Origin: Paracoccus sp. JM45
GTDB taxonomy: Bacteria > Pseudomonadota > Alphaproteobacteria > Rhodobacterales > Rhodobacteraceae
Length of the DNA: 64,000 nt
Direction of reading: 5' to 3'
Assembly: GCF_003590715.1 (NCBI RefSeq)
Contig: NZ_QQVY01000002.1
Coordinates: 1-64,000, forward strand
The notes under the pieces are model-generated. The model was not told the origin of the DNA and did no database searches. It saw nothing but the letters and a program-made list of their open reading frames with translations. A program made the position numbers and the translations under genes. Of this stretch, positions 26,096 to 34,315 are shown piece after piece (position 1 is the first letter of the stretch; every line of letters begins with the position of its first letter).

Positions 26096-26146
26096 GGCGG
26101 GGGGTGCGGGGGGCTGGCCCCCCGCCTGTCGCGGGACGCAATCAGG
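26096..26146. repeat. G-run hairpin repeat, copy 2
   Basis: The hairpin arms 26106-26113 and 26118-26125 around CTGG are followed by the tail GTCGCGGGACGCAATCAGG (26128-26146), which differs from the tail of copy 1 at one base. As at the window start it lies immediately behind the stop codon of a minus-strand gene, here gshA. Confidence 0.7.
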
Positions 26147-26148
26147 GC

Positions 26149-27519
26149 TCAATACGAATATTCGTCATAGATATTGGAAAGATCACCGGCCCATTCGCCG
26201 CGATATTTCTCCAGCAATTCGTCCGAGGGGACTTTACCGCTGTCCACGCTTTCCTTCAGTGCATTCAGGAAATGCGTCTCATCCGGCACCAACCCGTCAT
26301 TGCCGGGGCGGGCGCGGTTCTTCAGACCCTGTTCTGCAATGGCCAGAACCTCGCGCGACAGGTCATGCAGGTTGATATCACCCACCTGCCCCTGCAATCC
26401 GTCACGCCCCGCCGCCACGCGCAGACCTTCGCGGGTTTCGGCGTCCCAGCCCTTGATCAGATCGCTTGCCGCATCCAGCGCCTGCTGGTCATAGGTCAGC
26501 CCGACCCACAGCGCCGGCAACGCGCAAAGGCGGCGCCACGGGCCACCATCGGCACCGCGCATTTCAATGTATTTCTTCACGCGGGCTTCGGGGAAGACGG
26601 TCGTCATGTGATCGGCCCAATCCGACAGGGTCGGAACCTCGCCCGGCAGGGCGGGCAGCTGGCCTTTCAGAAAATCACGGAAGCTCTGGCCAAGCGCGTT
26701 GATGTATTTCCCGTCGCGATAGACGAAATACATCGGCACATCCAAAACGTAATCGACCCAGGCCTCGTATCCGAAGCCATCCTCGAAGACGAAGGGCAGC
26801 ATGCCGGTGCGTGCCGCATCAAGGTTCTGCCAGATATGGGCACGCCACGACTTCATGCCGTTGGGCTTGTTGTCAAGGAAGGGCGAATTGGCGAACAGCG
26901 CCGTCGCAACCGGCTGCAAGGCCAAGGCGACGCGCATCTTCTGGACCATATCCGCCTCGGACGCGAAATCCAGATTCACCTGAACCGTGCAGGTGCGGTA
27001 CATCATCTGCGTGCCAAGCGCGCCGACATTGCCCATATAGTCGGTCATCAGGCGATAGCGCCCCTTGGGCATCATCGGCACTTTGTCCTGCCCCCAGATC
27101 GGTGCTGCGCCCAGACCGATAAAGCTGGCACCGATGTCGGCGGCGACGGCTTTCACTTCGGCCAGATGGCCGTTCACCTCGTCGCAGGTCTGGTGGATGG
27201 TTTCCAAAGGCGCGCCGGACAGTTCCAGTTGGCCACCTGGTTCAAGGCTGACATTCGCGCCGTCGCGTTCCAGACCGATCAGGTTTCCGGCCTCCAGCAC
27301 CGGTGTCCAGTTGTACCGGTCGCGCAGACCTTCCAGCATTGCCATGATCGAGGTTTTACCCTCGTACGGCAGCGGCATTTTCTGCGCGTCGTCATAGCCG
27401 AATTTTTCGTGTTCCGTTCCGATACGCCACTGGTCTTTGGGTTTTTCACCGCTGGCGATATATTCGGCCAGCTGGTCACGATGTTCGATGGGGCCTCCGC
27501 CCTGCTGTGGAATGGACAT
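26149..27519 (-). CDS. gshA: Glutamate-cysteine ligase, plant/proteobacterial type
   Basis: A 456-residue enzyme making gamma-glutamylcysteine, the first step of glutathione synthesis. WRIGTEHEKFG near residue 31 (metal-binding Glu residues), LEPGGQLELSGAP, YRTCTVQVNLDF and VKKYIEMRGADGGPW are the conserved blocks of the plant-type family found in alphaproteobacteria. The plant enzymes use disulfide redox control; equivalent Cys pairs are not obvious here. The ATG at 27519 has only a weak ribosome binding site. The G-run repeat follows the stop. Confidence 0.95.
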   Translation of the reverse strand: MSIPQQGGGPIEHRDQLAEYIASGEKPKDQWRIGTEHEKFGYDDAQKMPLPYEGKTSIMAMLEGLRDRYNWTPVLEAGNLIGLERDGANVSLEPGGQLELSGAPLETIHQTCDEVNGHLAEVKAVAADIGASFIGLGAAPIWGQDKVPMMPKGRYRLMTDYMGNVGALGTQMMYRTCTVQVNLDFASEADMVQKMRVALALQPVATALFANSPFLDNKPNGMKSWRAHIWQNLDAARTGMLPFVFEDGFGYEAWVDYVLDVPMYFVYRDGKYINALGQSFRDFLKGQLPALPGEVPTLSDWADHMTTVFPEARVKKYIEMRGADGGPWRRLCALPALWVGLTYDQQALDAASDLIKGWDAETREGLRVAAGRDGLQGQVGDINLHDLSREVLAIAEQGLKNRARPGNDGLVPDETHFLNALKESVDSGKVPSDELLEKYRGEWAGDLSNIYDEYSY

Positions 27520-27591
27520 GGGTCTGAGGCCTCTCTGGCGTTTGCTTGTTCGGTCACAGGTGGCAATCGTGCCCCCGCAAGTCAAGACGCG

Positions 27592-28098
27592 TCAGGAAGG
27601 TCGGCGCCAAACTGTGCGAATTGCGTCTTTCTGATCCGCCACTTGCGCCAGTGCTGCCGACACCATGCCCATGTCCAGACCGGGCAATGCGGTAAAGGCA
27701 TCCGCCAGTGCCGATGCCCCCAAAGCATCCGCCGGAACCAGCAAAGCCTCGGCTGAAACGCTGCGAAGACGCCAATGTGCCTGCCCCTGAACGCGCATCA
27801 GGCGGATTTCGGAGAGATCGCGCAGGGCAATCTCTCCTCCGCGCTCTGTTGCACCATAGTAACGGATGGCGCCTTCCACGACCTCGACCACGCCGGGGGC
27901 GGAGACGGGTCGGCGGAAGGGATTGCGACGAAATGCGTTGATGGCCAGCACGCCGCCGATCAACATCACACAGGCACCGACAGCGGCCAGAAACCATCCA
28001 CCCGAAAGCGCAATATAAAGCCCGATCAGGAAGACCCCCGCAAAGACCAGCACTTCCGAGTGGTGGGCCATCCATTGCCGCAATTCGGACCGGATCAT
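27592..28098 (-). CDS. Hypothetical membrane protein with C-terminal cytosolic domain
   Basis: A 168-residue protein without a family I can name. Two adjacent helices (about residues 15-33 and 35-54, AGVFLIGLYIALSGGWFLA then VGACVMLIGGVLAI) are followed by a beta-rich soluble domain of about 110 residues (VVEVVEGAIRYYGATERGGE, IRLMRVQGQAHWRL), which looks like a small PH-like or membrane-associated fold. It begins 25 bases after moaE on the same strand and so may be the last gene of the pgsA-moaD-moaE transcript. Confidence 0.65.
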   Translation of the reverse strand: MIRSELRQWMAHHSEVLVFAGVFLIGLYIALSGGWFLAAVGACVMLIGGVLAINAFRRNPFRRPVSAPGVVEVVEGAIRYYGATERGGEIALRDLSEIRLMRVQGQAHWRLRSVSAEALLVPADALGASALADAFTALPGLDMGMVSAALAQVADQKDAIRTVWRRPS

Positions 28099-28123
28099 GC
28101 GCCTGCCCTTGGGGTCGGGGGCG

Positions 28124-28558
28124 TTACCACCTGTCCAGCGCATCCTCGTCGCTGGCTTTGGCATCGACCCAATTTGCCGATCCGTCCTGACCGATTTCGC
28201 GCTTCCAGAACGGGGCGCGCGATTTCAGCCAGTCCATCAGGTAATCGGCGCTTTGAAAGGCCGCGTGGCGGTGGCGGGCGGCGGTGGCGACCATCATGAT
28301 CGTTTCACCGACCCGAACGCGGCCATGACGGTGGATGATCCGCCAATCGGCCAGTTCGAACCGCTGTGCGGCAGCATCGCCGTAATCCTGCAAAGCGCGC
28401 TCGGTCATGCCGGGATAATGTTCAATCTCTAACGCGGCCATCTGGCCGGTATCGTCGCGCACCACACCGGTAAAGGTGACGATGGCACCCGCCCCTGCGC
28501 CAAAGCCGTCCATTTCGGCGGCAAGATCGAAAGGGGCTGTCTGGACACGGGCCGACAT
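28124..28558 (-). CDS. moaE: Molybdopterin synthase catalytic subunit
   Basis: A 144-residue large subunit of molybdopterin synthase, which transfers sulfur from thiocarboxylated MoaD to precursor Z. GAIVTFTGVVRDD, LEIEHYPGM, RIIHRHGRVRVGE and the active-site Lys block RAPFWKRE are all present. It starts four bases after moaD ends, the usual partner arrangement. Confidence 0.95.
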   Translation of the reverse strand: MSARVQTAPFDLAAEMDGFGAGAGAIVTFTGVVRDDTGQMAALEIEHYPGMTERALQDYGDAAAQRFELADWRIIHRHGRVRVGETIMMVATAARHRHAAFQSADYLMDWLKSRAPFWKREIGQDGSANWVDAKASDEDALDRW

Positions 28559-28562
28559 TGCG

Positions 28563-28814
28563 TTAACCGCCGGTCATCGGGGGAAAAAATGCCACCTCGC
28601 GTGCATTGGCGATGGCTGTGTCCAGATCGACCAGCTGCTGGTCCACTGCGCAGCGCAACGCCGCTATATCGCCGAATGCCGCCGCATGTCCGTCAGACCG
28701 CGCCGCCAGATCGGCCACCAGTTCGCGAACGGTCGCTGCATCGCTGGTCACGGTTTCACGCGGCTGGCCGACGCGTTCGCGCAGCCATGCGAAATACAGA
28801 ACCTCAAGCGTCAT
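28563..28814 (-). CDS. moaD: Molybdopterin synthase sulfur carrier subunit
   Basis: An 83-residue ubiquitin-fold protein ending in the required Gly-Gly (FFPPMTGG), which is adenylated and thiocarboxylated before giving sulfur to MoaE. VLYFAWLRERVG is the conserved first strand. It overlaps the end of pgsA by 11 bases and precedes moaE by four, so the three are co-transcribed. Confidence 0.94.
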   Translation of the reverse strand: MTLEVLYFAWLRERVGQPRETVTSDAATVRELVADLAARSDGHAAAFGDIAALRCAVDQQLVDLDTAIANAREVAFFPPMTGG

Positions 28815-29436
28815 GTTTGGGCCCCCGCAAATAAGGCAACGCCTTGACGAAATAATCCCAACCGGTCCATGCGGTCAGTCCGGCGGCAATCCAGATCAGG
28901 ATCAACCCGATATGATTGGCAATGGCATCAAGGCTGAACGCCCAGATGATGCCGGTTTCACCCACACGCGGCGGCTGGCCATGTTCGACATAGGACAGCC
29001 CCGTCCCCAGAAACAGCACCGAGATGGCCACCATCTGCAGCGTGGTTTTCCACTTTGCCAGATTGGTCACGGCCAGCTTGCGCGACTGGTCACCCAGAAA
29101 TTCGCGCAGGCCGGATACGAAAACCTCGCGGAACAGGATGATGGTCACGGGCAGGATCAACCACGGGTTCATTCCCGAATAACCGGCAATCACCACCAGC
29201 GCGATCACCACCATCGCCTTATCGGCAATCGGGTCCATCGCGGCACCAAAGCGGCTTTCCTGTTTCCAGGCGCGGGCAAGATACCCGTCGAACCAATCGG
29301 TGACCGAGGCCAGCAGGAACAGCGCCAGTGCCGCCCAATCCGCCCATGGTCGTTGAAAATACAGGAACATCAATGGCACAGCCGGGGCCGCGCAAAGACG
29401 CATGAGGGTCAATATGTTAGGCAGGGTCCAACGCAT
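28804..29436 (-). CDS. pgsA: CDP-diacylglycerol-glycerol-3-phosphate 3-phosphatidyltransferase
   Basis: A 210-residue membrane enzyme making phosphatidylglycerol phosphate. The CDP-alcohol phosphotransferase motif D-x2-D-G-x2-A-R-x8-G-x3-D-x3-D is complete (Asp47 to Asp72). About five or six helices are present. It lies 72 bases after uvrC on the same strand and overlaps moaD. The pgsA-moaD-moaE-after-uvrC order is common in Rhodobacteraceae. Confidence 0.94.
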   Translation of the reverse strand: MRWTLPNILTLMRLCAAPAVPLMFLYFQRPWADWAALALFLLASVTDWFDGYLARAWKQESRFGAAMDPIADKAMVVIALVVIAGYSGMNPWLILPVTIILFREVFVSGLREFLGDQSRKLAVTNLAKWKTTLQMVAISVLFLGTGLSYVEHGQPPRVGETGIIWAFSLDAIANHIGLILIWIAAGLTAWTGWDYFVKALPYLRGPKHDA

Positions 29437-29508
29437 GACCGCAAGCTAGACGGTGCTGCGCCGGTTTGAAAGAGGCAAGGCGGCCTTGTCGATCAACTTG
29501 TCGATGGA

Positions 29509-31359
29509 TCAGCCCTTTACGTGGAAATGGTCATAAACCTTTTGCGCAATCGCCGCAGAAATGCCGTCAACGGCCTGCAGATCGGCCAGACCGGCGCGAC
29601 CCACCGCCTTGGCACTGCCGAAATGGGTCAACAGCGCCCTTTTCCGCGCCGCACCGACCCCCGCAATTTCATCCAGCGGATTCGACATGGCGGCCTTGGC
29701 ACGTTTGGCGCGATGGGTGCCAATGGCCCAACGGTGCGCCTCGTCCCGCAGGCGTTGCAGGAAATACAGCACGGGGTCGTTCATCCCCAATGCGAAGGGG
29801 CGCTGGCCCGTGCGGTGGAATTCCTCCTTGCCGTGATCGCGGTCCTGACCTTTGGCGACGCCGATCATGGCGATATCCTCGACCCCCATTTCGGCCATGA
29901 TTTGCGCCACGACCGATACCTGCCCCGCGCCGCCGTCGATCAGCAGCAGGTCGGGCCATGCTTCGGACTGGCGGTCGGGGTCTTCTTTCAGCAGGCGGGC
30001 AAAGCGCCGGGTCAGAACCTCTTTCATCATGCCGAAGTCATCGCCGGGCGTGATCTCGGTGCCTTTGATGTTGAACTTGCGATACTGGCTTTTGATGAAC
30101 CCTTCGGGACCGGCGACGATCATCCCGCCGACGGCATTCGTGCCCATGATATGGCTGTTGTCATAAACCTCGATCCGGCGCGGGGCGGCGGGCAGATCAA
30201 AAGCCTCGGCCACACCTTCCAGCAGGCGCAACTGGGTCGCGCTTTCGGACATGCGGCGGGCAAGGCTTTCGCGGGCGTTGCGCAGGGCATTGGCCACCAG
30301 ATCCAGCTTTTCGCCCCGCTGGGGGACCAGAACCTCGACCTTGCGACCGGCGCGTTCCGACAGGACATCGCTGGCTAGATCGGGGTCCTCCAAAGCATGG
30401 GACAGCAGGATCTGCCGCGGGGGCGGCTTGTCATCATAGAATTGCAGCATAAAGGCCTGCATCACCTCATCCGCGGATTCCGCCCCGCCCAGACGCGGAT
30501 AGAAATCACGGTTGCCCCAGCTTTGGTTGCCACGAATAAAGAACACCTGAACACAGGCCTGCCCGCCTTCCATATGCAGGGCAATGATATCCGCCTCGGC
30601 CACGCCCTTCGGGTTGATGGATTGCACCGATTGCACGGCGGTCAAGGCGTTGATGCGGTCGCGCAGGGCTGCGGCGCGTTCATATTCCATCTCCTCGGCT
30701 GCTTTGGCCATTTCGGCTTTCAGATCGGCCTGGATGGTCGTCGATTTGCCCTGAAGGAAGCGTTCGGCATCATTGACCAGCGCATTATAATCAGGCGCGC
30801 TGATCCGCCCCACACAGGGACCGCTGCACCGCTTGATCTGGAACAGCAGGCAGGGACGGGTGCGCGATTCAAAGGTGCTGTCGGTGCAATTGCGCAGCAA
30901 AAACACCCGCTGCAACTGGGTCAGCGTGCGATTGACGGCACCCGCGCTGGCAAAGGGACCATAGTAATCACCCTTTTCCGACCGTGCACCGCGGTGTTTC
31001 TTGATCTGTGGATAATCATGCGATTTGGCCACAAGGATATTGGGAAACGACTTATCGTCGCGCAACAACACGTTATAGCGGGGCTTCAGCTGCTTGATCA
31101 GGTTTTGTTCCAGCAGCAGCGCTTCGGTTTCGGTATTCGTGGTCAGAAACATCATGCTGGCGGTTTCACGGATCATCCGCGCAATCCGCCCCGAATGCCC
31201 CGAGGGCCGTGCATAATTGGACACACGCGCCCGCAAATCACGCGCTTTGCCGACATAAAGCACCGCCTGTTGGGCATCCAGCATCCGGTACACGCCGGGG
31301 CTGCCGTCGATGGTGCGAAGATAATCCTGGATCAGGGCGTGGCCGGTTTTCTGGGTCAT
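29509..31359 (-). CDS. uvrC: Excinuclease ABC subunit C
   Basis: A 616-residue endonuclease that cuts both sides of a UvrAB-marked lesion. The N-terminal GIY-YIG domain starts [19 protein letters not shown] (about 21-39), the UVR domain follows near residue 205 ([17 protein letters not shown]), the RNase H-like C-terminal nuclease is around 380-540 ([20 protein letters not shown]), and the last 60 residues form tandem helix-hairpin-helix motifs ([25 protein letters not shown]). The start ATG at 31359 has no clear ribosome binding site; family alignment supports it. Confidence 0.96.
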   Translation of the reverse strand: MTQKTGHALIQDYLRTIDGSPGVYRMLDAQQAVLYVGKARDLRARVSNYARPSGHSGRIARMIRETASMMFLTTNTETEALLLEQNLIKQLKPRYNVLLRDDKSFPNILVAKSHDYPQIKKHRGARSEKGDYYGPFASAGAVNRTLTQLQRVFLLRNCTDSTFESRTRPCLLFQIKRCSGPCVGRISAPDYNALVNDAERFLQGKSTTIQADLKAEMAKAAEEMEYERAAALRDRINALTAVQSVQSINPKGVAEADIIALHMEGGQACVQVFFIRGNQSWGNRDFYPRLGGAESADEVMQAFMLQFYDDKPPPRQILLSHALEDPDLASDVLSERAGRKVEVLVPQRGEKLDLVANALRNARESLARRMSESATQLRLLEGVAEAFDLPAAPRRIEVYDNSHIMGTNAVGGMIVAGPEGFIKSQYRKFNIKGTEITPGDDFGMMKEVLTRRFARLLKEDPDRQSEAWPDLLLIDGGAGQVSVVAQIMAEMGVEDIAMIGVAKGQDRDHGKEEFHRTGQRPFALGMNDPVLYFLQRLRDEAHRWAIGTHRAKRAKAAMSNPLDEIAGVGAARKRALLTHFGSAKAVGRAGLADLQAVDGISAAIAQKVYDHFHVKG

Positions 31360-31659
31360 GGCGTTAACAAAGTGATTCTGGGTCGCCTCTGCAAGTTCTG
31401 AGGTGCCGCGCAAGATGAAAGCTTTCCACGGAATCTGTGGATAATTCTGTGGGTGGCCTGTGTGGGACCACCGAGTCGCCCAGCAAACGTTACAGTTCCG
31501 TGAATTTGCCCACAAAACAGGCATATTCTGAGGGTGTTGATTTTATTGTATAATTATTATTCGGGCCGATTGTGGATAGATTTACCCCCATCCACCCGCA
31601 AGATATAGGCGCTTGACCCCCTTTGGTGGACAAGATGCGGGGACAGGCCCGCTTCGGTC
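31360..31659. other. AT-rich 300-base intergenic region with DnaA-box-like sites
   Basis: Between uvrC and the FolM-like gene no open frame or RNA gene is visible. A perfect DnaA-box string TGTGGATAA lies at 31436-31444 and a one-mismatch copy TGTGGATAG at 31571-31579, same orientation, flanking a strongly AT-rich stretch at 31536-31562 that is unusual for this GC-rich DNA. The uvrC promoter must also be here. A third TGTGGATAA occurs inside uvrC at 31007-31015. Confidence 0.45.
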
Positions 31660-32436
31660 CTATTCGCGGCCAATGACATCGGGGGTCTGCCATCCAAGAT
31701 GTTGCCCGCCGTCCACACAGACCAGCTGGCCGGTGACCGCGCGCGCATCCAGAAAATAGCCAAGTGCCTGCGTAATGCCATGTGGATCGGACCCGCGCTT
31801 CAGGATGGTGCTGGCGCGTTGTGCATCAAAATGCTGCTGGCTTTGCCGCGCGCCGATCATCGTCGGGCCCGGTCCGATGGCGTTGACACGGATCCCTGGG
31901 GCCAATGCCTGTGCGGCAGTGCGCGTCAGCGACCACAGGCCCGCCTTGGCCAGCGAATAGGTCATGAATTCCGGCGTTGGTTTCAGCACCCGCTGATCGA
32001 CCATATTGACCACCAGCCCCTGCGCCTGCGGTTCACCGTTTTCATCGGCCTTGGCCTTGGGCGCCTGGGCTGCAAAGGCCTGTATCAGCTGGAAAGGCGC
32101 GCGCAGGTTCGACCCGATATGCCGGTCCCAGCTGTCCAGCGTTGCGCTGTGGATATTGTCGTAATCAAAGATCGAGGCATTGTTGACCAGCACCTGCAAC
32201 TGACCCATCGCTTTGGCCACCTGCGGCACCAGATCTTGCGTTGCTTCTGTATCCAGCAGATCGGTCTGAAAGGTGTGGGCCTTCACCCCAAGGGCGCGGG
32301 CATCAGTCGCAGTCTGTTCGGCATCCGCCTGCGATCCGGCATAATGGATCGCGACGTCATAGCCCCGCCCCGCCAGATACAGCGCCATTTCCCGACCCAG
32401 CCGCTTGGCCGCACCGGTCACCAAAGCCACGGTCAT
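31660..32436 (-). CDS. SDR family oxidoreductase, FolM/pteridine reductase-like
   Basis: A 258-residue short-chain dehydrogenase. The cofactor motif TGAAKRLGRE (residues 7-16) has the TGxxxRxG form of FolM and pteridine reductases, which signals NADPH use. VNNAS and the catalytic YSLAK follow, and IGPGPTM stands where most SDRs have a PG motif. It may reduce dihydromonapterin or dihydrofolate. The start overlaps the stop of the Ca2+/Na+ antiporter gene (ATGA). Confidence 0.83.
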   Translation of the reverse strand: MTVALVTGAAKRLGREMALYLAGRGYDVAIHYAGSQADAEQTATDARALGVKAHTFQTDLLDTEATQDLVPQVAKAMGQLQVLVNNASIFDYDNIHSATLDSWDRHIGSNLRAPFQLIQAFAAQAPKAKADENGEPQAQGLVVNMVDQRVLKPTPEFMTYSLAKAGLWSLTRTAAQALAPGIRVNAIGPGPTMIGARQSQQHFDAQRASTILKRGSDPHGITQALGYFLDARAVTGQLVCVDGGQHLGWQTPDVIGRE

Positions 32437-33356
32437 AGCAGCACCCAGACATAGGCCCCGTAAAGCGCCAGAAACACCGCCCCGACTGGGCGTGATATTA
32501 CGATGCCTTTGAACAGGAAGGGTGCCATCAGCAGCGACGTCCCCAGCATGACCCAAAGGTCCAGCCGCAGCATTTCGGGCGGGATCGACAGCGGTGTCAC
32601 GATCGAGGTGATGCCAAGGATCGCCAGAATATTGAAGATATTCGACCCCACGACATTGCCAAGCGCCATATCCGCCCGCCCCCGTACCGCCGAAGCGACC
32701 GAGGCTGCCAGTTCCGGCAATGACGTTCCGATGGCCACCAACGTCAGGCCGATCACCGTATCGCTGATGCCGAATTCCTGCGCGATCTGCGTGGCCCCGC
32801 TGACCAGAAGGTTCGCCCCCAAGGGCAGCGCAACCAGACCACCGCCCAGCCATAGGGCGATTTTCCGGCCTTTGGCGCCGGGTTCCGCGCCTTCGATTTC
32901 ATCGTCATCGACGCGTCCGGTGGACAATTGCCGCCACAGAACGGCAACCAGCGCCAGCAGCAAGATGATGCCCCCAAACATGCCGATCTGCCCTGTCGCA
33001 GCCAAGGCGATCAACAGGACCGAAGCGCCCATCATCATCGCCCAGCTTTCGCGCAGGTCGTGCCCCTTAGTCACGATCACCGACACAAGAGAGGTAAAGC
33101 CAAGGATCACCACGACATTGGCGATATTCGATCCGACCACATTGCCAAGGGCGATGCCGCTGGACCCGTTCAGGGCCGCCGAAAGCGACACCAGCAATTC
33201 CGGCGCCGATGTGCCAAAGGCCACGACTGTCAGCCCCACAACCAGCGGGGTAATTCCTAACCGCAGCGCCAGATTGACAGCGCCCTTGACCAGAAGGTCG
33301 CCCCCGAACACCAGCAACGCAAGGCCGCCCAGCACCAACAGAATGTCAACGATCAC
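32433..33356 (-). CDS. Calcium/sodium antiporter (CaCA, YrbG family)
   Basis: A 307-residue membrane protein with ten helices in two inverted repeats. The ion-binding alpha repeats are GTSAPELLVSLSAAL with GNVVGSNIANV, and GTSLPELAASVASA with GNVVGSNIFNI. An acidic cytosolic loop (STGRVDDDEIEGAEPG) separates the halves. It starts with GTG at 33356, inside the last codons of a 39-aa membrane protein gene, and its stop overlaps the FolM-like gene. Confidence 0.92.
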   Translation of the reverse strand: MIVDILLVLGGLALLVFGGDLLVKGAVNLALRLGITPLVVGLTVVAFGTSAPELLVSLSAALNGSSGIALGNVVGSNIANVVVILGFTSLVSVIVTKGHDLRESWAMMMGASVLLIALAATGQIGMFGGIILLLALVAVLWRQLSTGRVDDDEIEGAEPGAKGRKIALWLGGGLVALPLGANLLVSGATQIAQEFGISDTVIGLTLVAIGTSLPELAASVASAVRGRADMALGNVVGSNIFNILAILGITSIVTPLSIPPEMLRLDLWVMLGTSLLMAPFLFKGIVISRPVGAVFLALYGAYVWVLL

Positions 33357-33465
33357 GTGGACTGATCCCCAGATATTTCTTTAACGTCCGGCGAAAGGCC
33401 GGACCGCGCACAAGCGCCATGACAACCATAACCAACAGGAAGACAAGAACGATACGCACACTCAT
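33346..33465 (-). CDS. Small membrane protein (39 aa) between S49 peptidase and antiporter
   Basis: A 39-codon open frame below usual gene-calling limits. Its ATG (33465) overlaps the stop of the S49 peptidase gene (ATGA), and its own TGA lies 11 bases inside the antiporter gene. One hydrophobic helix (about residues 4-19, IVLVFLLVMVVMALV) is followed by a basic tail (RGPAFRRTLKKYLG). Double overlap in a compact operon and the positive-inside arrangement argue for a real single-pass protein with cytosolic C-terminus. No function can be assigned. Confidence 0.65.
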   Translation of the reverse strand: MSVRIVLVFLLVMVVMALVRGPAFRRTLKKYLGISPRDR

Positions 33466-34271
33466 CCCCGGGTACCGAAGGTCTGGAAGGCGGCACGTTC
33501 TTCGGCTGCATCAATCAGTGCCTCGGCGGACAGGCCAAGACGGCGGAACAGCGGTTTGCGGATGCCGTGGTTCTGAAAGCTGACCTTTTTGCCGTAAAGC
33601 GCCTTCATCTTGGGCACCAGATGGGCGATCCCGTCAGCAAGCCCAAGCCGGACAGCTTCTCGTCCCGCCCAGAATTCGCCGGTGAACAGGTCGCGGTCAG
33701 GGGCCAACCGCGCGCCGCGACGGGTGCTGACATGGTCCTTGAACGCCTGATGGATCGGTTCAAGAATGGCATGCAGGCGGGCCACATCTTCGGGGCTCTG
33801 GGGCCGGAAGGGGTCCAATGTCGATTTCGACGTCCCCGCTGTATGGACGCGCCGTTCGATGCCCCATTTGTCGATCAGCTGGTTGAACCCGAACCCCGCC
33901 GAGATCACCCCGATCGATCCAAGGATCGAACTGTCATCCGCCCAGATCTGATCCGCAGCACAGGCCAGCCAATACCCCCCCGATGCGGCCACATCCTCGA
34001 CAAAGGCATGGACCGGTACGCCGGTTTCATCGGACAACCTGCGGATACGCGCAGCAATCAGGGATGACTGGACGGGCGATCCACCGGGCGAATTGATCAC
34101 CAGCGCCACCGCGACGGGTTTTCCCTTGCGAAAGGCGCGTTCGATCATGGGGGCAAGGGCGGCGTCGTTCAGACCGCCCCCCCTGCCCGATCCACCAATG
34201 GTGCCGGAAAGGCGAATGACCACGATACGCGGCCGGCGGGACATCAAGCGGCTGACAAACGGAATATCCAT
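33462..34271 (-). CDS. S49 family peptidase (SohB/SppA-like)
   Basis: A 269-residue Ser-Lys protease. The nucleophile is Ser97 in EDVAASGGYWLACAAD and the general base is Lys149 in GTSKSTLDPF; INSPGGSP forms the oxyanion region. It is the short single-domain type, likely degrading signal peptides or membrane proteins. The ATG at 34271 was chosen; a GTG at 34304 is also possible. No clear signal anchor is seen, which is unusual for SohB and suggests cytosolic or peripheral location. It heads a coupled run with the 39-aa protein and the antiporter. Confidence 0.85.
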   Translation of the reverse strand: MDIPFVSRLMSRRPRIVVIRLSGTIGGSGRGGGLNDAALAPMIERAFRKGKPVAVALVINSPGGSPVQSSLIAARIRRLSDETGVPVHAFVEDVAASGGYWLACAADQIWADDSSILGSIGVISAGFGFNQLIDKWGIERRVHTAGTSKSTLDPFRPQSPEDVARLHAILEPIHQAFKDHVSTRRGARLAPDRDLFTGEFWAGREAVRLGLADGIAHLVPKMKALYGKKVSFQNHGIRKPLFRRLGLSAEALIDAAEERAAFQTFGTRG

Positions 34272-34315
34272 CCGCAACAGATAGGCACAAGCCGCCTGCG
34301 CCACAAGGCGCGTGA

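Noticed and set aside
25879..27756. 625-codon plus-strand frame opposite gshA
   Set aside because: Antisense to GshA, with shadow-type composition and no ribosome binding site.
31360..31659. Chromosomal replication origin
   Set aside because: Only two intergenic DnaA-like boxes and no dnaA, parAB, hemE or gidA/trmE neighbours; kept only as a possible DnaA-responsive site.
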